DNA from: a candidate division CSSED10-310 bacterium
GTDB lineage: Bacteria > CSSED10-310 > JAFGJC01
Assembly (NCBI GenBank): GCA_016929305.1
Contig: JAFGJC010000425.1
Span: 1-10,702 of the forward strand
Length of the DNA: 10,702 nucleotides
Direction: 5' to 3'
The translations under genes were made by a program, and so were the position numbers. This document shows, one piece after another, positions 1 to 6,028 of this stretch. How positions within the stretch are numbered: position 1 is the first letter of the stretch; the number at the start of each line of letters is the position of its first letter. A model generated the notes under the pieces. It saw only the letters and a program-made list of their open reading frames with translations, searched no databases and was not told where the DNA came from.

Positions 1-389
1 ACGCATCCCCTTTTCATAGTGGCATTAGCGAATTCGTCAATACAGATGCTACATACTCAGGGTATGGTTTGACGCTGTCCGCTGAACGTCATTTCCGGAG
101 TGACTTGCCCGCACATCCCTTTGCCAGTGCCGGAATAGGTGTGGAACGATATGAGATCAAGGGACACGGCCGAACCGGTCATTGGGTACCGGATATACAT
201 GTCGAGCCCAGTGGCGACGGATTTGTACCCAAAGTTTTTGCCGGATGCGGGTACCGCTTTACAGCGGGTGCCGCCAGAATCGATATTTTAGTGCAATACC
301 ACCAGTTTTTCTTCAGTGATAATGCGGGTTATTACGTGACAGGCGGAACGGCTGTCATGTTTGCCCATCCGTGGTCAAGTTCACGATAA
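1..389 (+). CDS. C-terminal part of a probable outer-membrane beta-barrel protein (5' end outside window)
   Basis: The frame is open from base 3 to the TAA at 387-389, giving 128 codons, and has no stop back to the window edge, so the gene starts upstream. A TTG at position 69 could serve as a start, but the same frame continues before it, so I treat the gene as truncated by the window. The visible part alternates polar and hydrophobic or aromatic residues in stretches typical of membrane beta-strands, for example around GCGYRFTAGAARIDILVQY and the following FFF...YYVTGGTAVMF, separated by Gly/Asp-rich turns. It ends in SSSR, not in the terminal aromatic residue typical of many porins. This fits an outer-membrane beta-barrel or OmpA-like barrel, but the family cannot be named. 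Its neighbour rsgA is on the opposite strand and converges on it, so they are not co-transcribed. Confidence 0.55.
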   Translation, partial: ASPFHSGISEFVNTDATYSGYGLTLSAERHFRSDLPAHPFASAGIGVERYEIKGHGRTGHWVPDIHVEPSGDGFVPKVFAGCGYRFTAGAARIDILVQYHQFFFSDNAGYYVTGGTAVMFAHPWSSSR

Positions 390-412
390 TATCATTGAAT
401 ATATCGTTTTTA
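384..412 (+). terminator. Weak AT-rich hairpin with T-run after the beta-barrel gene
   Basis: CGATA(A)TAT at 384-392 can pair with ATATATCG at 399-406 with one bulged base, and TTTTT follows at 407-411. The stem begins inside the last codons of the beta-barrel gene and lies between two converging genes, where a terminator is expected. The stem has few GC pairs, so its strength is doubtful. Confidence 0.3.
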
Positions 413-413
413 G

Positions 414-1535
414 CTATGTATGATATCTGAAATTGTCTTTACACCGCTTATAGGGTTCGCCTCGTTTCTTTCTGCTCGCTACCAGTTTTTCTTTTTCCTT
501 TTTTCGGATTCCTAAATATCTTGCCTCAAATTTCATTGCCTGATAGTTATGCCATCTTTTGATGTCAAGTTTGCCCTTTTCAATCGCTTCACGCACGGCA
601 CATCCAGGTTCCGTGTTATGACTGCAATCACTGAACCGGCATTGACCGATAAGGTTTTCAACATCTCCAAACGTTTCCGAGATGGTTTCCTCATCAACCC
701 AAATTTGAAGCTCCCGCATTCCAGGTGTGTCGATAAGGATTGTGCCTTCATCCATCAGAACCATCTCCCGCCAGGTTGTCGTGTGTCGTCCTTTACCGTC
801 ATATTCCCGGACTGCACCGGTATTCAATGTGTTTTTACCCAGGAAAGCGTTGATCAGAGTTGACTTTCCAACTCCCGAAGAACCGCTTATGGCAATCGTA
901 TGTCCCGGTTTAAAATACGGATGAAGCGAGTTCAGATTAGTCAAATCCAGGGCACTTACAGCATGCACCGGGATATCGCCGGCAACCGTTTTTGCCTGCT
1001 CGAGAAACTTGTCCGGATAAGGACAGACATCAGATTTATTGAGAATAATAACAATCGAAGCGCCGGATTCTCTCCCGACGATAATATACCGTTCGATACG
1101 CCGTAAATTGAAATTTCCGTCGAGACTCAGCATGAAAAACATGATATCGATATTGGCTGCTAGGATCTGCTCTTCCGTCAAGCCACCACCGATTACCGAA
1201 TGACCGTCAATGTTCACCTGTTTGCGTCCACCGGAAACCGGAGGTTTTCGGCAGAAACGGCTTTTTCGCGGCAATACCGCATGGATGATTGCTTTTTTTT
1301 CCATCGGCATGGGTGAGACGGCAACCCAATCTCCGATTGCGGGAAAGCCATTCCGGTTGGATATCTGATATCGAAACCGTCCGGACAATGATGCTGTAAG
1401 CTTACCCCAGGAGCTATAAACGGCATACATGCCTTTGTGTTCTTTTGCGATACGTGCGGGGCTGTACCCTTTTTGATCGAAAACATAGAAATGCTGTTCA
1501 AAAAAAGGCTGCCACCCAATTCTCTTCAAATTCAT
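414..1535 (-). CDS. rsgA: RsgA, small ribosomal subunit biogenesis GTPase
   Basis: RsgA is a circularly permuted GTPase that binds late 30S precursors in the cytoplasm, checks the decoding centre and releases assembly factors on GTP hydrolysis. The permuted motif order is visible (numbering from the TTG at 1544): OB-fold region to about 100, then G4 NKSD at 169-172, the P-loop GSSGVGKST at 221-229, a G2-type GRHTTT at 252-257 and G3 DTPG at 272-275. A C-terminal zinc site follows, with Cys302, Cys307, His309 and Cys315. The tail after about 345 is rich in Lys and Arg, as expected for rRNA contact. The frame can begin at TTG 1544, but that codon sits only one base from the GGGAG at 1546-1550. 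The ATG at 1535, ten bases from it and starting MNLKRIGW, is the better start and gives 373 residues, slightly longer than usual for the family. Confidence 0.95.
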   Translation of the reverse strand: MNLKRIGWQPFFEQHFYVFDQKGYSPARIAKEHKGMYAVYSSWGKLTASLSGRFRYQISNRNGFPAIGDWVAVSPMPMEKKAIIHAVLPRKSRFCRKPPVSGGRKQVNIDGHSVIGGGLTEEQILAANIDIMFFMLSLDGNFNLRRIERYIIVGRESGASIVIILNKSDVCPYPDKFLEQAKTVAGDIPVHAVSALDLTNLNSLHPYFKPGHTIAISGSSGVGKSTLINAFLGKNTLNTGAVREYDGKGRHTTTWREMVLMDEGTILIDTPGMRELQIWVDEETISETFGDVENLIGQCRFSDCSHNTEPGCAVREAIEKGKLDIKRWHNYQAMKFEARYLGIRKKEKEKLVASRKKRGEPYKRCKDNFRYHT

Positions 1536-1656
1536 CGTCAACAAACTCCCTTTGGATTGTTATAAAATCCGTTTCATGGTTACCGAATACGGTTCGTGAG
1601 AGAACACGCATGGTAAAATGACCAATAATTTTCTGCTGAAGTTTACTTAATCTCGA

Positions 1657-1713
1657 TTATCGTCCGTTGCGGCAGGCGACAGAGGTAATCGACTTTTGTT
1701 TATATGCATTCAT
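1657..1713 (-). CDS. Possible 18-residue leader ORF upstream of rsgA
   Basis: ATG at 1713-1711 opens an 18-codon frame, MNAYKQKSITSVACRNGR, ending at the TAA at 1657. It is preceded by AAGGGAGGT (complement of 1720-1728) with six bases between GGAGGT and the ATG, a better ribosome-binding site than that of rsgA itself. It would be the first ORF on a transcript from the putative promoter at 1755-1760, about 120 bases ahead of rsgA. The peptide has no family I recognise and shows no run of a single amino acid that would suggest classical attenuation. The same frame is open past the TAA down to 1498, so it could instead be the start of a decayed gene. Confidence 0.3.
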   Translation of the reverse strand: MNAYKQKSITSVACRNGR

Positions 1714-1754
1714 ACAATTACCTCCCTTCATGGAATGACATTCAATCACATTTA

Positions 1755-1784
1755 ATTATAGGCAATTCCGGGTTGTTTAATTAA
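1755..1784 (-). promoter_or_regulatory. Putative sigma-70-type promoter for the leader ORF and rsgA
   Basis: Read on the - strand, a perfect TATAAT lies at 1760-1755, followed about 40 bases later by the ATG at 1713. The -35 position, with an 18-base spacer, reads TTAATT (1784-1779), a poor match to TTGACA. The perfect -10 and its place just ahead of a strong ribosome-binding site are the support. The -35 weakness and the AT-rich surroundings keep confidence moderate. Confidence 0.4.
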
Positions 1785-1899
1785 GGAGGTACTTGTAGTT
1801 GCCGCTTTTAGCTTGATCTTGGCGGGATGTCCTGGTAATCGTAAATGCATGGTATTTATGGAAATACGGTTTGGAATGAGAGTGTTGGCAGGGAGGTGA
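1780..1899 (+). pseudogene. Startless reading frame resembling a lipoprotein signal peptide
   Basis: The frame through 1783-1899 reads KEVLVVAAFSLILAGC at its start: a hydrophobic core ending in a textbook lipobox, LAGC, followed by PGN. It then runs about 22 more residues to a TGA at 1897-1899, inside the ribosome-binding site of the next gene. An AAGGAGGT ribosome-binding site lies at 1783-1790, but no ATG, GTG or TTG in this frame follows at a workable distance; only ATT at 1780 lies in frame ahead of the core. It may be a relic or a frameshifted small lipoprotein gene. Chance is also possible, since a hydrophobic stretch followed by AGC is not rare. Confidence 0.2.
1891..1899 (+). promoter_or_regulatory. 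Ribosome-binding site that fixes the TTG start of the alkyltransferase-like gene
   Basis: GGGAGGTGA at 1891-1899 is close to a perfect anti-16S match. It is nine bases from the TTG at 1907, but only four bases from an ATG at 1902, which is in another frame and reads ATG TTT TGA. The next in-frame ATG is at 1931, preceded by a weaker GGGAGA. Confidence 0.55.
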
Positions 1900-1906
1900 C
1901 AATGTT

Positions 1907-2248
1907 TTGAAACCGGGAGATATTGATGGAATGTCCTTATACGAAGAGATTTATGAGGTTGTTCGATCAATCCCTTGCGGAAAGGTCGCAACCTACGGGC
2001 AGATTGCAGCAATAATCGGAAGATGTTCATCCCGTCAGGTAGGCTATGCTATGGCGTCGGTTTCGGCCGGCAGTGGAATTCCATGGCACCGGGTTATTAA
2101 CAGTCGCGGAAAGATAAGCGTTCGTTCCTATGGAGAGCCGAGTTTTTCGCAAAAAGAACTGCTTGAATCGGAAAACGTCGTGTTCGATGAGAATGACCGT
2201 GTAGATTTGAGCATATATGGATGGGAGCCGACTGAGATTGAGTTATAA
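1907..2248 (+). CDS. Alkyltransferase-like protein (ATL; MGMT-family fold lacking the active-site cysteine)
   Basis: The protein has 113 residues from the TTG at 1907 (105 if it starts at ATG 1931) and is the DNA-binding half of the O6-alkylguanine-DNA alkyltransferase family. It shows the family signature GKVATYGQIAAIIG at 25-38, an arginine-finger position in SSRQVGYAM (Arg43) and PWHRV at 59-63. True methyltransferases have PCHR with the acceptor cysteine. Here Trp60 replaces it, as in the ATL/YbaZ proteins, so it should bind and flip O6-alkylguanine without repairing it. From family knowledge, ATL proteins mark the lesion for nucleotide-excision repair. No uvr or other repair gene is in the window, so the partner is inferred. 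The gene stands alone on the + strand between divergent rsgA and a converging peptidase. The only cysteines, Cys24 and Cys40, are away from the catalytic site. Confidence 0.88.
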   Translation: MKPGDIDGMSLYEEIYEVVRSIPCGKVATYGQIAAIIGRCSSRQVGYAMASVSAGSGIPWHRVINSRGKISVRSYGEPSFSQKELLESENVVFDENDRVDLSIYGWEPTEIEL

Positions 2249-2252
2249 GTGC

Positions 2253-2295
2253 TGCCGAGTTGAACAATCATTCGACACGTAAGTTCAGCGCGGCA
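2253..2295. terminator. Imperfect inverted repeat between converging genes
   Basis: TGCCGAGTTGAAC at 2253-2265 can pair with GTTCAGCGCGGCA at 2283-2295 over thirteen positions with one mismatch and one G-T pair, around a 17-base loop. It sits between the converging alkyltransferase-like and peptidase genes and overlaps the end of the latter. It has no T-run, so it would be at best a stem protecting 3' ends or a weak two-way terminator. Confidence 0.3.
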
Positions 2296-4237
2296 CATCC
2301 CATGCGATAAAATCAAATTCCTGAAGTTGGTCCAGTGTTTCCAGGAACAACTGAGCATCCAGAGAGATATGATTGTCTTCCAATGCAGCCAGAATACCAT
2401 CCACAGTGCGTTCGCCATCAATCAGCATTTCAGCAGATGCAATAGCACTCAGCTTTCGATATTCTTGGCATCCGGAAAGTTTTTCCAGGTGTGACAACCG
2501 TTTGCCGTTCGATTGTTCAAAAACCGCAGTTCTTGAAATCGGTCCCACATATTGCCGATGCGGTATGATATATTGCAATTCTGGATAAAACGGAGCGGAG
2601 GAATAGTCCGGTTTTAGACCCAGTTTTGAGAATTGATCCTTTAATTCATCCAGAACACTGAGGTTTTCGTTTGAAATCTCTGGATAGAGTTGATCCGCAA
2701 GCATTGATTCATTAAGGAAACGTTGGATCACGTCTATATCTAGGTCTGGTTGTTTTAACCGATTGAGTAGAAGCTGGGCGTGATAACGTATTATTTTCTG
2801 TGCTGAGGATGGATCGTTACGTGTAATATCAAAGACTGACATTGCGGCAGACCATGCCAGCCGCTTCAGAATTTCCGGGTTGAGTTTATCCGGAGTATCT
2901 GCATCGGTATGGTAGTACTTATCCGGCCAGCAACCCAGCGAAACGGAAGGGATGCCAAAACCGGGGAAGTTGAGAATATGATGATCAGAGCCGATAGAAA
3001 AAGGTCTTGTTTTAAATTTGAAATAGGGATTGTCGGCGGCATCGGCACAGTACCGCTCTGCTTTGGAAGATCGCGAAAGAAAATATGATGCGATCCATGG
3101 GAAAAATGTACGGGCGGATAGAGGAGGCAGAACCAGATGTGTCTCGGCACCAGTTAGCTGAGGATTGCTGCCGATCATGTCCATGTTCAATCCTGCAACA
3201 AAATAGAGTGCTGCCGTATCCGGTCGAAGCAGCCATGCCAGTGTCCCAAGGATTTCAGGGACAAGCAGAATGATGATGCCCCGGTCACTTCGTTTAAAAT
3301 CCCGGTGTTGATAGAGTTGTGCTGCCGTCAATGCCGTCTGAATAGCTCCCGCAACACCGGAAGCGTTATCGTGAGCGGATGGTGAGGGATGACAAATATG
3401 CGCTGTCAGGATGGTATATTCCCTGACAGGACCCGTTCCATGAATTGTTATTTGCAGAACGGGAAACGTACCGGAATTGAACATCGAATCTATTTTCACG
3501 ATAAGTTCGGGAAAACCAGCGGAACAGGTTGCGTCCCGCAGAACATCCTTGACGAGGTTTCCTTGCCGTTGACTGAGTGAGATGCCAAAAGGTATCGATT
3601 CACGATCCCTGTAATTTTCTCTTCCGGTCAGCGGAAGTGTATGCCATCGTCTTGTATCGATCAATGTCGGATCTTCACCGGCTGCTCCGTAATCCGGGAC
3701 AGAAATAATTCCACCCAAATGAATTTCATAGAAGTAACGCCAAAGATCAATGAAAGTCGGATTGGCGGAAAGAACGATCTTCGAGCGCCGGGTATCGGGA
3801 TGTAATTCACGGTTTTCAAGCCCCTCCAGCGATTCATGGGCGATAATGGAAAATCTTCGGTGTTCCGGAACGGATCCAGAATAGCTATATATTCCTGTGT
3901 TCATGTTAGACGCGTCTATCAGAGGAATTTCCCGTCCACCGGCTGATTTCAGAATAACTTCGGCGGTGTTGAGTTTCCAGTTAATGGGAGCTCGCCAGGT
4001 GCCATATGTCAACCGTCCGTCACACGGGAATCGATGTGTTTCGATCTGGATGGATGGAACGTGTGATAGCTGGTCAGATACCCAGGCAATGGCATCATCA
4101 ATACCTGGCGTACCTTTCACCCTGTGAAATGAGGAAATCTGCTCTACAATACCCATCAGCCGTGATGGATCAAACTGATCCCATACAAATTGCTCCAATT
4201 CACTAAAACGCATCCCGGAATTCATTATTGCGTCCAT
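2285..4237 (-). CDS. M28/DUF4910-like zinc aminopeptidase with C-terminal winged-helix-like domain
   Basis: This 650-residue protein lacks a signal peptide and is predicted cytoplasmic. The metallopeptidase core carries the ligand pattern of the M28/DUF4910 group: TAHICHP at 278-284 with His280 or His283, then HDNASG at 289-294 with Asp290. These are followed by VPEILGT with Glu328 at the general-base position, LNMDMIG with Asp353, and YYHTDADTPDKL with His443. An insert at about 90-240 between the N-terminal helices and the core resembles the extra domain common in these enzymes. The end, from about 600 (GERTVDGILAALEDN), looks like a small helical, winged-helix-type domain, as in DUF4910 proteins. 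These are expected to remove N-terminal residues from peptides; the substrate is unknown. In other genomes DUF4910 proteins often sit near polysaccharide genes, which is not so here. The start is uncertain because no clear ribosome-binding site precedes ATG 4237, and Met5 and Met9 are alternatives. Confidence 0.8.
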   Translation of the reverse strand: MDAIMNSGMRFSELEQFVWDQFDPSRLMGIVEQISSFHRVKGTPGIDDAIAWVSDQLSHVPSIQIETHRFPCDGRLTYGTWRAPINWKLNTAEVILKSAGGREIPLIDASNMNTGIYSYSGSVPEHRRFSIIAHESLEGLENRELHPDTRRSKIVLSANPTFIDLWRYFYEIHLGGIISVPDYGAAGEDPTLIDTRRWHTLPLTGRENYRDRESIPFGISLSQRQGNLVKDVLRDATCSAGFPELIVKIDSMFNSGTFPVLQITIHGTGPVREYTILTAHICHPSPSAHDNASGVAGAIQTALTAAQLYQHRDFKRSDRGIIILLVPEILGTLAWLLRPDTAALYFVAGLNMDMIGSNPQLTGAETHLVLPPLSARTFFPWIASYFLSRSSKAERYCADAADNPYFKFKTRPFSIGSDHHILNFPGFGIPSVSLGCWPDKYYHTDADTPDKLNPEILKRLAWSAAMSVFDITRNDPSSAQKIIRYHAQLLLNRLKQPDLDIDVIQRFLNESMLADQLYPEISNENLSVLDELKDQFSKLGLKPDYSSAPFYPELQYIIPHRQYVGPISRTAVFEQSNGKRLSHLEKLSGCQEYRKLSAIASAEMLIDGERTVDGILAALEDNHISLDAQLFLETLDQLQEFDFIAWDVPR

Positions 4238-4332
4238 AAGATTACTCTATCGGAAAAATAAATTATTTCAAGAAAGGTGGAGTTAAATAGTATGGCATAA
4301 CGGCAAACAGCCAAAATGTATCAAGTTGTGAT

Positions 4333-5142
4333 TTAATAATATCCTGTTTCGCACACCGAAATATTTCCCAGAAGATTCAGTGTGCCTGCTTCTGTCATTG
4401 CGTTCCAGAAACACAGGGGATAAGCAATAGTTAAGTTTTCAGGCCAAATGAAATCGAGAATCATGTAATCGGTGCAACAGCATGGCGGGATAACAGAACT
4501 GGCGAAATCAACATCCGCAGACCAATCGGGATAAAACCAGAAATAACCATACAGGTCCAACAGAATGTAGATATCCACTGCCAGAGCCTCTTCTGATTTG
4601 TTACAGGCGGAAATTTCATAGGTAAAGGGCTTCCCCGGATGAATGTAAGGAGAAACAGAACAAAATATTCCGGTTTCCGGGCAATCGGGTTCCGGATCTG
4701 ATGTGGGAGTCGGTATCGGTGTTTTGTCCGGTGTTACATTAATCACGGTGACGGGAACGGAGATGCCGCTCTTTGATGCCCACATCCAATATCCGCAATA
4801 TACCTCTCCATAGGCACTAGCAAGGAACTGAGTTGTGCCGCTTCGCACTGCCGTAAAAGTGAATGTAATGGTCGGCGGCACTCCCGATGTGTCGAAATAT
4901 GAGTCCGGATAGAAGATAAAATTACTAGTGTTTGTTTGATGGATCAGCATTTCCATGATGCTGTAATTACACTCCGGATCCTTGTCGACAAGTGTTACGG
5001 TTACGGTTATATTCTGGCCCACAAACACGGTTTCTGCCGAAGGGATAACGTCAAAATAGATTAGATTGTCATCGGCCATCGCCGAGCAAACGCAACAGGT
5101 AAGAAAAGCGATTACTATCAGCGTTACAGGTGTATTTATCAT
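4333..5142 (-). CDS. Secreted cysteine-rich two-domain beta protein
   Basis: This is a 269-residue exported protein of unknown function. Residues 1-23 are a signal peptide with a hydrophobic core and an A-M-A cleavage site before Asp24. Residues 24-137 look like an Ig- or cohesin-like beta-sandwich, with IPSAETVFVGQNITVTVTLV at its start. A Pro/Thr-rich linker, TPDKTPIPTPTSDPEP, spans 138-153, and a second beta-rich module runs from 154 to 269 with many aromatics (FWFYPDW at 201-207). The mature part has ten cysteines (58, 116, 154, 161, 180, 221, 222, 223, 244, 264), including three in a row, which suggests disulfides formed outside the cytoplasm. The start at ATG 5142 is supported by GGGAGGG (complement of 5150-5156) seven bases away. 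It lies about 95 bases ahead of the peptidase gene on the same strand. The C-terminal module resembles one I recall from other exported proteins of uncultured bacteria, without a known role. Confidence 0.7.
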   Translation of the reverse strand: MINTPVTLIVIAFLTCCVCSAMADDNLIYFDVIPSAETVFVGQNITVTVTLVDKDPECNYSIMEMLIHQTNTSNFIFYPDSYFDTSGVPPTITFTFTAVRSGTTQFLASAYGEVYCGYWMWASKSGISVPVTVINVTPDKTPIPTPTSDPEPDCPETGIFCSVSPYIHPGKPFTYEISACNKSEEALAVDIYILLDLYGYFWFYPDWSADVDFASSVIPPCCCTDYMILDFIWPENLTIAYPLCFWNAMTEAGTLNLLGNISVCETGYY

Positions 5143-5186
5143 GACAAGACCCTCCCAAATCCATATCTACCGCATCTTCAGAACGC

Positions 5187-5220
5187 AAAAATAATGCCAA
5201 TCATTTGGATGCTTATTTTT
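5187..5220. terminator. AT-rich hairpin with T-runs on both strands
   Basis: AAAAATAA at 5187-5194 pairs with TTATTTTT at 5213-5220. CCAA at 5197-5200 pairs with TTGG at 5205-5208 around a TCAT loop, with an internal bulge between the two stems. It lies between the flavoprotein gene and the secreted-protein gene, both on the - strand, and could end the flavoprotein transcript. The few GC pairs make it weak. Confidence 0.3.
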
Positions 5221-5336
5221 AAATGGATCACAGTGGAATGAAACTAAAAATTTACATAAAGTGTAAAGGGAAAGCCGTTATGGCGGTGGTCTTTTGGGTA
5301 AGTCCCTCTGATAAAGTGTGTGGGATAGCGGGAGTG

Positions 5337-5909
5337 TTATTGGTCGGACAATACGGCATTTCGGCCGATTTCAAACGCTTTTTTCGTCAGAGTTTCATTT
5401 TCTGCAGCATCATTTTTTTCATAGACACCGGTAGCAACAAGCTCCGCAACCAGATTCATCTGAAGATATGACAGGGAATCTTTAAGCATACCCAGAGTAT
5501 GTCGTGCCGTGCGTTCATTGGTATCGCCCAGAGGAATGACAAGAATGACCTTCTGATGTTTTCGATGAAGATAAGTTCCGGCACCGTACCACCGGTCGAG
5601 AAACATTTTGAATTGGGCAGTCGGTCCCCACCAGTACACCGGTGTGCCGAGGACCCATATATCGCTTTGAGAAAGTGTTTTCATGATTAAGGGCATATCA
5701 TCTTTCTGGATACACTGGCCCGTCTTTCGGCAGGCATCGCAAGCCTTGCAGGGATTGATATCATAATCGGTTAATAGGATCTTCTGTGTTGTTGCTCCTG
5801 CCGCCTCAGCACCACTCAGAATTTCGCTGACTAAAACATTTGTGTTGCCGTTCTTTCTCGGGCTTCCGATGATACCGGTTATTTGTTGAGTGCGTTTGGT
5901 GTCTTGCAT
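5337..5909 (-). CDS. Flavodoxin-fold NAD(P)H-dependent FMN reductase / iron-sulfur flavoprotein-like
   Basis: The 190-residue protein has a flavodoxin-type fold. The N-terminal strand and phosphate loop TGIIGSPRKNGNTN (11-24) binds the FMN phosphate, and LGTPVYWWGPT (87-97) is the usual loop beside the flavin. Between them, PCKACDACRKTGQC places Cys54, Cys57, Cys60 and Cys66 in a C-x2-C-x2-C-x5-C pattern. This matches the compact motif that holds a 4Fe-4S cluster in archaeal Isf proteins, though many NADPH-dependent FMN-reductase-family proteins keep some of these cysteines. It is probably a cytosolic electron carrier or quinone, metal or disulfide reductase; the substrate is unknown. The frame is open to ATG 6005, but GGGGAG (complement of 5916-5921), six bases before ATG 5909, fixes the start there, and the extra 32 residues would precede the normal family N-terminus. 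It is 119 bases downstream of the permease gene on the same strand, so co-transcription is possible but not shown. Confidence 0.85.
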   Translation of the reverse strand: MQDTKRTQQITGIIGSPRKNGNTNVLVSEILSGAEAAGATTQKILLTDYDINPCKACDACRKTGQCIQKDDMPLIMKTLSQSDIWVLGTPVYWWGPTAQFKMFLDRWYGAGTYLHRKHQKVILVIPLGDTNERTARHTLGMLKDSLSYLQMNLVAELVATGVYEKNDAAENETLTKKAFEIGRNAVLSDQ

Positions 5910-6028
5910 AAACAACTCCCCTGAAAAATTTACCTTTGACATGCATTTATTCGTAAGTCCAGGATAAAATCCTATCACAGAATTGCAGAATAATGGAAGA
6001 TGCATCAGCGTTGTTTTTGATAGTCACT

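Larger units (their letters stand above)
1536..1906. other. Intergenic region between divergent rsgA and the alkyltransferase-like gene
   Basis: These 371 bases hold no full-length gene. On the - strand they hold a probable promoter, a short ORF with a strong ribosome-binding site, and the rsgA Shine-Dalgarno sequence. On the + strand they hold an AAGGAGGT at 1783-1790 with no usable start after it, a frame that looks like a lipoprotein signal, and the ribosome-binding site of the alkyltransferase-like gene. Each is listed separately. Confidence 0.6.

Noticed and set aside
1752..2030. 92-codon - strand frame antisense to the alkyltransferase-like gene
   Set aside because: Its composition looks random, it has no good start signal, and the + strand frame there carries clear family motifs.
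1907..2248. Active O6-methylguanine-DNA methyltransferase
   Set aside because: The acceptor cysteine of PCHR is a tryptophan here, so it cannot carry out the transfer.
5255..5321. Repeated ATAAAGTGT in the gap after the flavoprotein gene
   Set aside because: There are only two copies of nine bases in AT-rich DNA, with irregular flanks, so chance is sufficient.
5223..5471. 82-codon + strand frame across the flavoprotein gene end
   Set aside because: It has no ribosome-binding site and its second half lies antisense to the well-supported flavoprotein gene.
5910..6005. N-terminal extension of the flavoprotein to ATG 6005
   Set aside because: A strong ribosome-binding site precedes ATG 5909, and family members begin near that residue.
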